Part shown: piece after piece, positions 11,952 through 20,546 of the stretch
How the letters are laid out: every line of letters starts with the position of its first letter
Numbering within the stretch: position 1 is the first letter of the stretch
From: Phytopseudomonas daroniae
Lineage (GTDB): Bacteria > Pseudomonadota > Gammaproteobacteria > Pseudomonadales > Pseudomonadaceae
DNA length: 43,849 nucleotides
Assembly (NCBI RefSeq): GCF_004327285.1
Contig: NZ_QJUI01000028.1
Span: forward strand, 1-43,849
Direction: 5' to 3'
Position numbers and translations under genes: made by a program
The notes under the pieces: model-generated
What the model saw: only the letters and a program-made list of their open reading frames with translations
Database searches by the model: none
Told to the model about the DNA's origin: nothing

Positions 11952-13280
11952 TCAGCGGAGCATGCCGCTGCCGTAGCCCTTCAGGTTGGCTTTCTTCATC
12001 AGGGATTCGTACTGGTGCGAAACGAGGTGCGATTGTACTTGGGACATGAAGTCCATCACAACCACTACCACGATCAGCAACGAGGTCCCGCCAAGGTAGA
12101 ACGGTACGTTGGCCGCCACCACCAGGAACTGGGGCAACAAGCATACGGCCGTCATGTACAGAGCACCGAACATGGTCAAGCGAGTCAGAACGCCATCGAT
12201 ATAGCGCGCCGACTGCTCACCGGGACGGATACCCGGAATAAAGGCACCGGACTTCTTCAGGTTTTCCGCTACGTCTTTCGGGTTGAACATCAAGGCTGTG
12301 TAGAAGAAGCAGAAGAAAATGATCCCTGCACTAAACAGCAAAATGTTCAACGGCTGACCAGGAGCGATAGCCTGTGAAATATCCTGCAGCCAGCCCATAC
12401 CTTCGGACTGACCAAACCAGGCACCCAGCGAGGCCGGGAACAACAGAAGGCTGCTGGCGAAAATGGCCGGGATTACGCCCGCCATGTTCACCTTCAACGG
12501 CAGGTGGCTGGTCTGCGCCGCGAAGACCTTACGGCCCTGCTGACGCTTGGCGTAGTGCACCGCAATGCGACGCTGACCACGCTCAATGAACACCACGAAA
12601 CCGATAATCGCTACTGCCAGCAAACCGATGGCGATGAGAGCGAAGATATTGATATCGCCCTGCCGAGCAGACTCGAAAGACTGCCCGATCGCCGACGGCA
12701 GACCGGCTACGATGCCCGCAAAAATCAGCATCGAAATACCGTTGCCAACACCGCGCTCGGTGATCTGCTCGCCTAACCACATCATGAACATCGCACCCGC
12801 CACGAAGGTGGTGACTGCAACGAAGTGGAAGCCGAAATCGACCGAGAACGCTACGCCCTGACTCGCCAGACCAACGGACATGCCGATAGCCTGGACGAAA
12901 GCCAGAACCAAGGTGCCGTAGCGGGTGTATTGACTGATCTTGCGACGACCAGCCTCACCTTCCTTCTTCAACTGTTCCAGCTGCGGGCTGACGGCGGTCA
13001 TCAGCTGCATGATGATCGATGCCGAGATGTACGGCATGATCCCCAGTGCAAAGATGCTCATCCGCTCCAGCGCGCCGCCGGAAAACATGTTGAACAAGCT
13101 AAGAATGGTCCCCTCATTCTGTCGGAACAGATCAGCTAGACGATCCGGGTTTATGCCTGGAACTGGGATATGCGCACCGATTCGATAGACGATGATCGCC
13201 ATGAACAGAAAGCGCAGACGAGCCCAGAGCTCGGACAACCCGCCACCAGCCAGCGCAGAGAGAGCACCTTGCTTAGCCAT
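11952..13280 (-). CDS. secY: Preprotein translocase subunit SecY
   Basis: A 442-residue channel subunit of the SecYEG translocon with ten membrane segments. Family motifs seen: [14 protein letters not shown] in the first periplasmic region, [17 protein letters not shown] (helix 2), [17 protein letters not shown], and the cytoplasmic loop [20 protein letters not shown] that contacts ribosome and SecA. Its start abuts the rplO stop (13280/13281), suggesting translational coupling. SecE is encoded in this window near 38.7-39.1 kb; SecG is not. Confidence 0.99.
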
Positions 13281-13715
13281 TTATTCCTCGAACTTACCGC
13301 CAGCTGCTTCGATAGCCGCGCGCGCACCTTTGGTGGCGGCGATACCTTTAAGGGTGACCGCACGAGTAATCTCACCGGACAGCATGACTTTCACACGCTG
13401 TACGTTTTGATTAATCAGGTTGGCATCCTTCAGCGCTTGCAGAGTAACTACGTCGCCTTCGATCTTGTTCAGCTCGGAAGTACGCACTTCTGCGCGATCC
13501 ATAGCTTTCAGAGACACGAAACCGAACTTGGGAAGACGACGGTGCAGAGGCTGCTGGCCGCCTTCGAAACCCGGAGCAATGGTGCCACCGGAGCGGGAGG
13601 TCTGACCTTTGTGGCCGCGGCCACCGGTCTTGCCCAAACCACTACCGATACCACGGCCCGGACGGTGCTTCTCGCGGCGGGAACCCGGCGCTGGACTCAA
13701 ATCGTTCAGGTACAT
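13281..13715 (-). CDS. rplO: 50S ribosomal protein L15
   Basis: A 144-residue late-assembly protein of the large subunit. It has the glycine-rich N-terminal extension with RPGRGIGSGLGKTGGRGHKG, which threads into 23S rRNA, and a globular C-terminus ending AAIEAAGGKFEE. spc operon, between rpmD and secY. Confidence 0.98.
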   Translation of the reverse strand: MYLNDLSPAPGSRREKHRPGRGIGSGLGKTGGRGHKGQTSRSGGTIAPGFEGGQQPLHRRLPKFGFVSLKAMDRAEVRTSELNKIEGDVVTLQALKDANLINQNVQRVKVMLSGEITRAVTLKGIAATKGARAAIEAAGGKFEE

Positions 13716-13718
13716 GGA

Positions 13719-13898
13719 TCAACCCTCCACACGGAGAAGGTAATAAGCCTTGTTGATCATGCCGCGGTTTTCCGGAGTATCCAGAACTTCGACGGTATGA
13801 TTGATGCGACGCAGGCCGAGACCCTTGACGCAGGCTTTGTGATTGGCCAGACGGCCATTGGTGCTCTTGATCAGAGTCACTTTGACGGTGTTAGCCAT
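13719..13898 (-). CDS. rpmD: 50S ribosomal protein L30
   Basis: A 59-residue protein, MANTVKVTLIKSTNGRLANH at the start, with the L30 core GLGLRRINHTVEVLDTPENR. I set the start at 13898 by homology; the frame is open further upstream into rpsE but that part is not L30. It lies 2 bases after the rpsE stop, so coupling is likely. Confidence 0.97.
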   Translation of the reverse strand: MANTVKVTLIKSTNGRLANHKACVKGLGLRRINHTVEVLDTPENRGMINKAYYLLRVEG

Positions 13899-13900
13899 GG

Positions 13901-14401
13901 TTAGAGAATCTCCTCGACACTCTTGCCACGCTTGGCTGCAACCGAATCCGGAGACTGCATAGCCTTCAGACCTTTGAAAGTGGCATGAACCACGTTCACT
14001 GGGTTGGTAGAGCCGTAGCACTTGGCCAGAACGTTCTGAACACCAGCGACTTCCAGGACGGCACGCATGGCGCCACCAGCGATGATGCCGGTACCTTCGG
14101 AAGCAGGCTGCATGTACACCTTGGAAGCGCCATGGGCGGACTTCATTGCGTACTGCAGAGTGGTGCCGTTCAGATCAACTTGGATCATGTTGCGACGAGC
14201 AGCTTCCATAGCCTTCTGGATGGCAGCCGGCACTTCACGAGACTTGCCACGGCCAAAACCTACACGGCCCTTGCCATCACCCACCACGGTCAACGCGGTG
14301 AAGGTGAAGATACGGCCGCCTTTAACGGTCTTGGCAACGCGGTTCACTTGAACCAGCTTCTCGATATAGCCTTCGTCGCGCTTTTGGTCGTTATTTGCCA
14401 T
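13901..14401 (-). CDS. rpsE: 30S ribosomal protein S5
   Basis: A 166-residue protein at the mRNA entry site involved in decoding accuracy. The double-stranded-RNA-binding-like N-terminal part contains VKGGRIFTFTALTVVGDGKG and GFGRGKSREVPAAIQKAMEA. The C-terminal part has SEGTGIIAGGAMRAVLEVAG. spc operon, between rplR and rpmD. Confidence 0.99.
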   Translation of the reverse strand: MANNDQKRDEGYIEKLVQVNRVAKTVKGGRIFTFTALTVVGDGKGRVGFGRGKSREVPAAIQKAMEAARRNMIQVDLNGTTLQYAMKSAHGASKVYMQPASEGTGIIAGGAMRAVLEVAGVQNVLAKCYGSTNPVNVVHATFKGLKAMQSPDSVAAKRGKSVEEIL

Positions 14402-14404
14402 AAC

Positions 14405-14755
14405 TTAGAACTCCAGCCCGCCTTCACGAGCAGCATCAGCCAGCGCCTTGACGCGGCCGTGGTACTTGAAGCCAGAACGGTCGAATGCAACCTGAGTCAC
14501 ACCAGCGGCTTTCGCACGCTCGGCAACCAGCTCACCAACTTTCTTGGCCGCGTCGACGTTGCCGGTGGCGCCGTCACGCAGTGCTTTGTCCAAGGTAGAG
14601 GCGCTGGCCAGAACCTTGCTGCCGTCGGCCGAGATGACCTGGGCATAGATATGCTGCGAAGAGCGATACACGCAGAGACGCACGGCTTCGAGCTCGTGCA
14701 TTTTCAGGCGTGCTTTGCGAGCGCGACGCAGACGAGTAACTTTTTTGTCGGTCAT
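14405..14755 (-). CDS. rplR: 50S ribosomal protein L18
   Basis: A 116-residue protein that binds 5S rRNA together with L5. It has a basic N-terminus (TRLRRARKARLKMHE) and the core RLCVYRSSQHIYAQVISADG, ending GRVKALADAAREGGLEF. spc operon, 3 bases before rpsE. Confidence 0.98.
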   Translation of the reverse strand: MTDKKVTRLRRARKARLKMHELEAVRLCVYRSSQHIYAQVISADGSKVLASASTLDKALRDGATGNVDAAKKVGELVAERAKAAGVTQVAFDRSGFKYHGRVKALADAAREGGLEF

Positions 14756-14766
14756 TTCCTAGCCCC

Positions 14767-15300
14767 TTACTTCTTCTTGGCTTCTTTACGGCGGACGACT
14801 TCGTCAGCGTAACGAACACCTTTGCCCTTGTAAGGTTCAGGACGGCGGAAGTCACGAATCTCCGCGGCAACCTGACCAACCAGCTGCTTGTCGACACCCT
14901 TGATGAGGATCTCGGTCTGGTTCGGGGTTTCGGCCACAACGCCTTCCGGCAGTTGATAGTCGATAGGGTGAGAGAAGCCCAACGCCAGATTGAGAACCTG
15001 GCCCTTGGCCTGTGCCTTGTAACCAACACCGACCAGCTGGAGCTTGCGCTCGAAGCCTTGGCTTACGCCGATGACCATGTTGTTAACCAGTGCACGGGTA
15101 GTACCAGCCATCGCACGAGTCTGCTGATCGCCATTGCGAGCAGCGAAACGCAGCTCACCGGATTCCTGCAGAACTTCAACGGACGAGTGAACGTTCAGTT
15201 CCAGAGTGCCCTTGGCACCCTTCACCGAAAGCTGCTGACCGGCGAGTTTGATCTCTACACCAGCAGGCAGCTTGACGGGGTTCTTAGCAACGCGAGACAT
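14767..15300 (-). CDS. rplF: 50S ribosomal protein L6
   Basis: A 177-residue protein at the base of the L7/L12 stalk made of two similar alpha/beta domains. It starts MSRVAKNPVKLPAGVEI, and its C-terminal signature is PEPYKGKGVRYADEVVRRKE. spc operon, 12 bases after rpsH. Confidence 0.99.
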   Translation of the reverse strand: MSRVAKNPVKLPAGVEIKLAGQQLSVKGAKGTLELNVHSSVEVLQESGELRFAARNGDQQTRAMAGTTRALVNNMVIGVSQGFERKLQLVGVGYKAQAKGQVLNLALGFSHPIDYQLPEGVVAETPNQTEILIKGVDKQLVGQVAAEIRDFRRPEPYKGKGVRYADEVVRRKEAKKK

Positions 15301-15312
15301 GCTTATCCCCCC

Positions 15313-15705
15313 TTAGAACACAGTGCAAAGCACTTCGCCGCCGACACCGGCAGCGCGCGCAGCGCGGTCCGTCATCACACCTTTGTTGGTGGAGACGATG
15401 GAAACACCGAGACCGCCGCGAACTTTCGGCAGATCATCGACGGATTTGTACTGGCGAAGGCCGGGACGGCTGACGCGCTTGACTTCTTCGATAACCGGAC
15501 GGCCTTCGAAGTATTTCAGCTCGATGGACAGCTGCGGCTTTGCTTCGCCGCTGATCTGATAACCCGCAATATAACCTTCGTCTTTCAGAACTTTGGCTAC
15601 AGCCACCTTCAGGGTAGAAGAAGGCATGCTTACGACGGACTTTTCAGCCATCTGGGCATTACGGATACGAGTTAGCATGTCCGCTAACGGGTCCTGCATA
15701 CTCAT
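15313..15705 (-). CDS. rpsH: 30S ribosomal protein S8
   Basis: A 130-residue primary 16S-binding protein, MSMQDPLADMLTRIRNAQMA at the start. The RNA-binding C-terminal part has LGVSIVSTNKGVMTDRAAR. In E. coli S8 is the translational repressor of the spc operon. Unusually for a ribosomal-protein operon, it is separated from rpsN by 184 bases holding several hairpins. Confidence 0.99.
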   Translation of the reverse strand: MSMQDPLADMLTRIRNAQMAEKSVVSMPSSTLKVAVAKVLKDEGYIAGYQISGEAKPQLSIELKYFEGRPVIEEVKRVSRPGLRQYKSVDDLPKVRGGLGVSIVSTNKGVMTDRAARAAGVGGEVLCTVF

Positions 15706-15728
15706 GGGCTAGACGCTCCTGATACAAA

Positions 15729-15749
15729 AAGAATTAGCCTTTCGGCTAA
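15729..15749 (-). terminator. GNRA-capped hairpin with U-tract just before rpsH
   Basis: On the minus strand TTAGCC-GAAA-GGCTAA is followed by TTCTTTTTG. It ends about 20 bases before the rpsH start. It looks like a weak intrinsic terminator or attenuator; a protein-binding or RNA-processing site is an alternative. Confidence 0.5.
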
Positions 15750-15810
15750 GAATCACCAGAGCTCACGAAAATCCGGGCTCAGGCGAGCCGGGCATTCTAG
15801 AGACTGATCA

Positions 15811-15848
15811 AAAATGAATCAAGCCCCAAAAGGGGCTTGATTCATTTT
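15811..15848 (-). terminator. Perfect 17-bp hairpin between rpsN and rpsH
   Basis: AAAATGAATCAAGCCCC (15811-15827) and its exact complement (15832-15848) flank a four-base loop. On the minus strand it ends in a short run of five T. Strand-symmetric intrinsic terminator shape inside the spc operon, 41 bases past the rpsN stop. Confidence 0.65.
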
Positions 15849-15889
15849 GCTTGTCCGCCGGAGCTAACTCCGGCGTTTACCGCAGCGGC

Positions 15890-16195
15890 TTACCAGCTGG
15901 CTTTAACCAGACCTGGTACGTCGCCACGCATGGCTGCTTCACGCAGCTTGATGCGCGACAGACCGAACTTGCGGAAGACACCGTGCGGGCGGCCGGTGAT
16001 ACGGCAGCGGTTGCGCAGGCGCGAGGCGCTGGCATCACGGGGTTGCTTCTGCAGGGCGACCTGGGCTTCCCAACGCGCTTCCGGAGAGGTTTCCGGATTG
16101 ACGATGGTAGCTTTCAGCTCGGCACGCTTTTTGGCGTACTTGGCAACCGTGCGCTGACGCTTCAGCTCGCGGTTTTTCATGCTCGTCTTGGCCAT
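15890..16195 (-). CDS. rpsN: 30S ribosomal protein S14 (zinc-free form)
   Basis: A 101-residue protein, MAKTSMKNRELKRQRTVAKY at the start. The C-terminal signature RNRCRITGRPHGVFRKFGLS has a single cysteine rather than the CxxC pair of the zinc form, and the length is that of the long, zinc-independent S14. The start at 16195 is set by homology and fits the 13-base gap after rplE; upstream open frame lies inside rplE. Confidence 0.98.
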   Translation of the reverse strand: MAKTSMKNRELKRQRTVAKYAKKRAELKATIVNPETSPEARWEAQVALQKQPRDASASRLRNRCRITGRPHGVFRKFGLSRIKLREAAMRGDVPGLVKASW

Positions 16196-16208
16196 GTTCC
16201 TACTCCAA

Positions 16209-16748
16209 TCAGTTGCGGAACGGGAATTTGAAAGCACGCAGCAGAGCGCGGCCTTCGTCATCCGTACGGGCAGTAGTGGTCAGAGTGATGTCCAGACCAC
16301 GCAGTGCATCGATCTTGTCGTAATCGATTTCCGGGAAGATGATCTGCTCTTTCACGCCCATGCTGTAGTTGCCACGACCATCGAAGGACTTGGCATTCAG
16401 GCCGCGGAAGTCACGCACGCGCGGCAGGGAGATGGACAGCAGACGATCCAGGAACTCGTACATACGCTCGCGACGCAGAGTGACCTTGACGCCGATCGGC
16501 CAGCCCTCACGAACCTTGAAACCTGCGATCGATTTACGAGCATAAGTCACAATGACTTTCTGACCGGTAATCTTCTCGAGGTCGGCAACTGCGTTTTCGA
16601 TGATTTTCTTGTCACCGATCGCTTCGCCCAGGCCCATGTTCAGGGTGATCTTGGTGATGCGTGGAACTTCCATCACGTTACCCAGCTTCAGTTCTTCCTT
16701 CAGCTTGGGCGCGATTTCCTTCCGGTAAATCTCTTTCAGTCGTGCCAT
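16209..16748 (-). CDS. rplE: 50S ribosomal protein L5
   Basis: A 179-residue protein that binds 5S rRNA and contacts P-site tRNA. Core motifs are VPRITKITLNMGLGEAIGDK, TYARKSIAGFKVREGWPIG and YSMGVKEQIIFPEIDYDKI. spc operon. In E. coli the S8 repressor site overlaps the start of this gene. Here GGTAAA and TTTACC can pair across the start codon (16754-16759 with 16724-16729). Confidence 0.99.
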   Translation of the reverse strand: MARLKEIYRKEIAPKLKEELKLGNVMEVPRITKITLNMGLGEAIGDKKIIENAVADLEKITGQKVIVTYARKSIAGFKVREGWPIGVKVTLRRERMYEFLDRLLSISLPRVRDFRGLNAKSFDGRGNYSMGVKEQIIFPEIDYDKIDALRGLDITLTTTARTDDEGRALLRAFKFPFRN

Positions 16749-16767
16749 GGTGTTTTACCTATGATTC

Positions 16768-17082
16768 TCAAGCGCCAACCGGCTTCTGGGTGGACTTGAA
16801 GACACGAATTTTCTTGCCGTCTTCAACCTTGAAACCAACGCGGTCAGCCTTGTTGGTTTCGCCATTGAAAATGGCAACGTTGGAAGCGTGCAGAGGCGCT
16901 TCTTTCTCGACGATACCGCCTTGAACGCCCGACATCGGGTTCGGCTTGGTATGACGCTTCACCAGGTTGATGCCACCGACGACCAGACGGTCGTCAGCGA
17001 GAACCTTGAGCACCTTACCGCGCTTACCTTTGTCTTTGCCGGCGATCACGATGATCTCGTCGTCACGACGAATCTTTTGCAT
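16768..17082 (-). CDS. rplX: 50S ribosomal protein L24
   Basis: A 104-residue assembly-initiator protein with an N-terminal KOW motif (DDEIIVIAGKDKGKRGKVLK). It ends RVFKSTQKPVGA. spc operon, 11 bases after rplN. Confidence 0.98.
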   Translation of the reverse strand: MQKIRRDDEIIVIAGKDKGKRGKVLKVLADDRLVVGGINLVKRHTKPNPMSGVQGGIVEKEAPLHASNVAIFNGETNKADRVGFKVEDGKKIRVFKSTQKPVGA

Positions 17083-17093
17083 GTCGGATCTCC

Positions 17094-17462
17094 TTAAAGC
17101 ACTTCAGGGGCGAGCGAGACGATCTTCATGAACTTCTCAGTACGAAGTTCACGGGTCACTGGCCCGAAGATACGGGTACCGATCGGCTCTTGCTTGTTGT
17201 TCAGCAGAACAGCAGCGTTGCCGTCGAAGCGGATGATCGAACCGTCGGCACGGCGAACGCCGTGACGGGTGCGAACGACCACTGCGGTCATGACCTGACC
17301 TTTCTTCACTTTGCCGCGCGGAATTGCTTCCTTGACGGTGACCTTGATGATGTCGCCGATGCCAGCGTAGCGGCGATGCGAGCCACCCAGCACCTTGATG
17401 CACATGACGCGGCGTGCACCACTGTTGTCGGCCACATCGAGCATGGATTGAGTCTGAATCAT
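17094..17462 (-). CDS. rplN: 50S ribosomal protein L14
   Basis: A 122-residue protein of the intersubunit face. It starts MIQTQSMLDVADNSGARRVM and contains the diagnostic VVVRTRHGVRRADGSIIRFD. First gene of the spc set by E. coli convention. No strong promoter is obvious in the 23-base gap after rpsQ, so read-through from the S10 operon is likely. Confidence 0.99.
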   Translation of the reverse strand: MIQTQSMLDVADNSGARRVMCIKVLGGSHRRYAGIGDIIKVTVKEAIPRGKVKKGQVMTAVVVRTRHGVRRADGSIIRFDGNAAVLLNNKQEPIGTRIFGPVTRELRTEKFMKIVSLAPEVL

Positions 17463-17485
17463 ATAATTTCTCCGACCCCTAGCCC

Positions 17486-17752
17486 TTAGACTTCCACTGC
17501 GCGTTCGAGAACTTCAACCAGCGCCCAAGACTTGGTCTTGGCCAGCGGACGAGTTTCGGTAATCGAAACCTTGTCGCCGATTTTGCATTGGTTGCTTTCG
17601 TCGTGCGCGTGCAGCTTGGTCGAACGCTTGACATATTTGCCGTAGATCGGGTGCTTGACACGACGCTCGATCAATACGGTGATGGTCTTGTCCATCTTGT
17701 CGCTGACGACACGGCCGGTCAGCGTACGGACTGTTTTTTCGGCTTCAGCCAT
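17486..17752 (-). CDS. rpsQ: 30S ribosomal protein S17
   Basis: An 88-residue OB-fold primary 16S-binding protein, MAEAEKTVRTLTGRVVSDKM at the start, with KHPIYGKYVKRSTKLHAHDE. The ATG at 17752 was chosen; a GTG two codons upstream is the alternative. It lies 2 bases after the rpmC stop. Confidence 0.97.
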   Translation of the reverse strand: MAEAEKTVRTLTGRVVSDKMDKTITVLIERRVKHPIYGKYVKRSTKLHAHDESNQCKIGDKVSITETRPLAKTKSWALVEVLERAVEV

Positions 17753-17754
17753 GA

Positions 17755-17946
17755 TCACTTACCTGCCTGCTGGTTGAGCACAGTTTTCACACGAGCGATG
17801 TCGCGCTTAACTTGCGAGAGCAGGTGAGACTGCCCCAACTGGCCAGTTGCTTTCTGCATGCGCAGATTGAACTGGTCGCGCAGCAGGCCGAGCAGTTGCT
17901 CGTTCAGCTGCTGTGCTGATTTTTCACGAAGTTCATTCGCTTTCAT
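17755..17946 (-). CDS. rpmC: 50S ribosomal protein L29
   Basis: A 63-residue, two-helix protein by the exit tunnel that helps dock trigger factor and SRP. It starts [10 protein letters not shown] and has the L29 signature [14 protein letters not shown]. Its ATG shares one base with the rplP stop (TGATG), a coupled junction. Confidence 0.98.
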
Positions 17947-18359
17947 CACATCACCGTCCGCTTAACAAAAGTGGTGGCGAGCGGCAGCTTTGCAGCAGCC
18001 AGGGCGAAAGCCTCACGCGCCAACTCTTCGGAAACGCCTTCGATCTCGTACAGGACTTTGCCTGGCTGGATCTGGGCTACCCAATATTCAACGCTACCCT
18101 TCCCTTTACCCATCCGCACTTCGAGAGGCTTCTTGGTAACAGGCTTGTCAGGGAACACGCGAATCCAGATTTTCCCGCCACGCTTAACGTGACGAGTCAG
18201 AGCACGACGAGCGGACTCGATCTGGCGGGCGGTGAGACGACCGCGGGCAACAGACTTCAGCGCGAATTCGCCGAAGCTGACTTTGCTACCGCGCTGAGCC
18301 AGACCACGGTTGTGGCCGGTCATCTGCTTGCGGAACTTCGTACGCTTTGGTTGCAACAT
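17946..18359 (-). CDS. rplP: 50S ribosomal protein L16
   Basis: A 137-residue protein near the A site and the peptidyl-transferase centre. It starts [20 protein letters not shown]. The arginine (R81 in E. coli) hydroxylated by YcfD/RoxA corresponds to the RMGKGKG region here. S10 operon, overlapping rpmC by one base. Confidence 0.98.
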
Positions 18360-18371
18360 TTGGCGTACCCC

Positions 18372-19058
18372 TTACTTAGCAGCTTTTTTACGAGGCGCAG
18401 GTGCTTGCGGCTTCAGTTCTTCATGGCGGCCACCAATGACCTCACCCTTGAAGATCCAAACCTTGACACCGATCACACCGTAGGTGGTGTGCGCTTCGTA
18501 CGTGGCATAGTCGATATCGGCACGCAGGGTGTGCAACGGCACACGACCTTCGCGATACCATTCGGTACGTGCGATTTCCGCACCGCCGAGACGACCGCTC
18601 ACTTGGATTTTGATGCCCTTGGCACCAATACGCATGGCGTTCTGTACAGCGCGCTTCATGGCGCGACGGAACATCACACGACGCTCCAGCTGCTGAGCTA
18701 CGCTCTGCGCAACCAGCATACCGTCGAGCTCCGGCTTGCGGATCTCTTCGATGTTGATGTGCACAGGCACACCCATTTGCTTGGTCAGGTCCTGACGCAG
18801 CTTCTCAACATCTTCACCTTTCTTCCCGATAACGATACCTGGACGAGCGGTGTGGATGGTGATGCGTGCGGTTTGAGCCGGACGAGCAATCTCGACACGG
18901 CTTACGGACGCGCTTTTTAGTTTGTCGAGGAGATACTCACGCACCTTCAGATCAGCGAACAGATAGTCCGCATAAGTCCGGCCGTCTGCATACCAGACGG
19001 AGGTGTGATCCTTGACGATTCCCAGGCGAATGCCAGTGGGATGTACTTTCTGACCCAT
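18372..19058 (-). CDS. rpsC: 30S ribosomal protein S3
   Basis: A 228-residue protein at the mRNA entry channel with helicase activity together with S4 and S5. It starts MGQKVHPTGIRLGIVKDHTS. The KH domain contains RPGIVIGKKGEDVEKLRQDL; the C-terminal domain has AEIARTEWYREGRVPLHTLR. The start at 19058 is set by homology; open frame upstream overlaps rplV. Confidence 0.99.
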   Translation of the reverse strand: MGQKVHPTGIRLGIVKDHTSVWYADGRTYADYLFADLKVREYLLDKLKSASVSRVEIARPAQTARITIHTARPGIVIGKKGEDVEKLRQDLTKQMGVPVHINIEEIRKPELDGMLVAQSVAQQLERRVMFRRAMKRAVQNAMRIGAKGIKIQVSGRLGGAEIARTEWYREGRVPLHTLRADIDYATYEAHTTYGVIGVKVWIFKGEVIGGRHEELKPQAPAPRKKAAK

Positions 19059-19071
19059 CTGATCGACTCCG

Positions 19072-19404
19072 TTACTTGTCCGCAACCTTGACAGTGATAT
19101 GGCAAGACCGCTTGACGATGCGATCAGCGCGGCCTTTGGCACGCGGCATGATTCGCTTCAGCGAACGCCCCTCGTTGACGAAAACGGTGCTGACCTTCAG
19201 GTCATCAACGTCTGCGCCTTCGTTGTGCTCGGCGTTGGCTACAGCCGACTCCAGCACTTTCTTGATGATTTCAGCGGCTTTCTTACTGCTGAAAGCCAGC
19301 AGGTTGAGCGCTTCGCCCACCCTCTTCCCGCGAATCTGGTCGGCGACCAAGCGGGCTTTCTGGGCGGAGATGCGAGCGCCCGACAACTTAGCGGCTACTT
19401 CCAT
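19072..19404 (-). CDS. rplV: 50S ribosomal protein L22
   Basis: A 110-residue protein whose hairpin lines the exit tunnel. It starts MEVAAKLSGARISAQKARLV. The tunnel loop is RSLKRIMPRAKGRADRI, without the deletions or duplications linked to macrolide resistance. Confidence 0.98.
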   Translation of the reverse strand: MEVAAKLSGARISAQKARLVADQIRGKRVGEALNLLAFSSKKAAEIIKKVLESAVANAEHNEGADVDDLKVSTVFVNEGRSLKRIMPRAKGRADRIVKRSCHITVKVADK

Positions 19405-19415
19405 TTCCTTACCCC

Positions 19416-19691
19416 TTAACGCTTGGCTTTCTTGTCAGCCACGTGCCCACGATAGGTACGGGTGCCGGCAAATTCGCCCAGTTTGTGGCCGACCATGTCT
19501 TCGTTCACGAGAACGGGGACGTGTTGGCGACCGTTATGCACGGCGATGGTCAGACCGACCATCTGCGGCAGAATCATGGAACGGCGCGACCAGGTTTTCA
19601 CTGGCTTGCGATCGTTCTTTTCTGCTGCCACTTCGACCTTCTTCAGTAGGTGAAGATCGATAAAAGGACCTTTTTTCAGAGAACGTGGCAC
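19416..19691 (-). CDS. rpsS: 30S ribosomal protein S19
   Basis: A 91-residue protein of the 30S head, PRSLKKGPFIDLHLLKKVEV after the first residue, with the signature VGHKLGEFAGTRTYRGHVAD. The start codon is GTG (CAC on the plus strand, 19689-19691). S10 operon. Confidence 0.98.
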   Translation of the reverse strand: MPRSLKKGPFIDLHLLKKVEVAAEKNDRKPVKTWSRRSMILPQMVGLTIAVHNGRQHVPVLVNEDMVGHKLGEFAGTRTYRGHVADKKAKR

Positions 19692-19707
19692 TGTCGTATC
19701 CCTCTAG

Positions 19708-20532
19708 TTACTTGCGACGACGGACGATCATATTGTCGGTGCGTTTGTTACCACGAGTCTTCGCGCCCTTAGTCGGGAAGCCCCATGGAGACACCGGATG
19801 ACGACCACCAGAGGTACGACCTTCACCACCACCGTGTGGGTGGTCGACCGGGTTCATGGCAACACCACGAACGGTCGGGCGAACGCCACGCCAGCGTTTG
19901 GCACCAGCTTTACCCAACGAACGCAGGCTGTGCTCGGAGTTCGAGACTTCACCCAGGGTCGCGCGGCATTCGGCCAGCACTTTACGCATTTCACCGCTGC
20001 GCAGACGCAGGGTGACGTAGACGCCTTCACGAGCGATCAGCTGAGCCGAAGCACCAGCGGAACGAGCGATTTGAGCACCCTTGCCCGGCTTCAGTTCGAT
20101 ACCGTGAACGGTCGAACCAACCGGAATGTTACGCAGCGGCAGGCTGTTACCAGCCTTGATCGGCGCCATCGAACCTGCAACCAGCTGATCGCCGGCGCTC
20201 ACACCTTTCGGTGCGATGATGTAACGACGCTCACCATCTGCATATTTCAGCAGGGCGATGTGCGCGGTACGGTTCGGGTCATATTCCACGCGTTCGACAG
20301 TGGCAGGAATGCCATCTTTGTCGTTGCGGCGGAAATCGACCAGACGGTAATGCTGCTTGTGACCACCACCGATATGACGGGTAGTGATACGGCCGTTGTT
20401 GTTACGACCGCCAGTCTTCGACTTCTTCTCGAGCAGTGGAGCATGAGGAGCGCCTTTGTGCAGCTCCTGATTGACCACCTTGACCACAAAACGGCGGCCC
20501 GCGGAAGTCGGTTTGCATTTAACGATTGCCAT
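19708..20532 (-). CDS. rplB: 50S ribosomal protein L2
   Basis: A 274-residue protein essential for subunit association and peptidyl transfer. It has the RNA-binding domain (GRNNNGRITTRHIGGGHKQH) and the C-terminal signature GVAMNPVDHPHGGGEGRTSG containing the functional histidine. Confidence 0.99.
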   Translation of the reverse strand: MAIVKCKPTSAGRRFVVKVVNQELHKGAPHAPLLEKKSKTGGRNNNGRITTRHIGGGHKQHYRLVDFRRNDKDGIPATVERVEYDPNRTAHIALLKYADGERRYIIAPKGVSAGDQLVAGSMAPIKAGNSLPLRNIPVGSTVHGIELKPGKGAQIARSAGASAQLIAREGVYVTLRLRSGEMRKVLAECRATLGEVSNSEHSLRSLGKAGAKRWRGVRPTVRGVAMNPVDHPHGGGEGRTSGGRHPVSPWGFPTKGAKTRGNKRTDNMIVRRRK

Positions 20533-20546
20533 GATGCACCCCTTCC

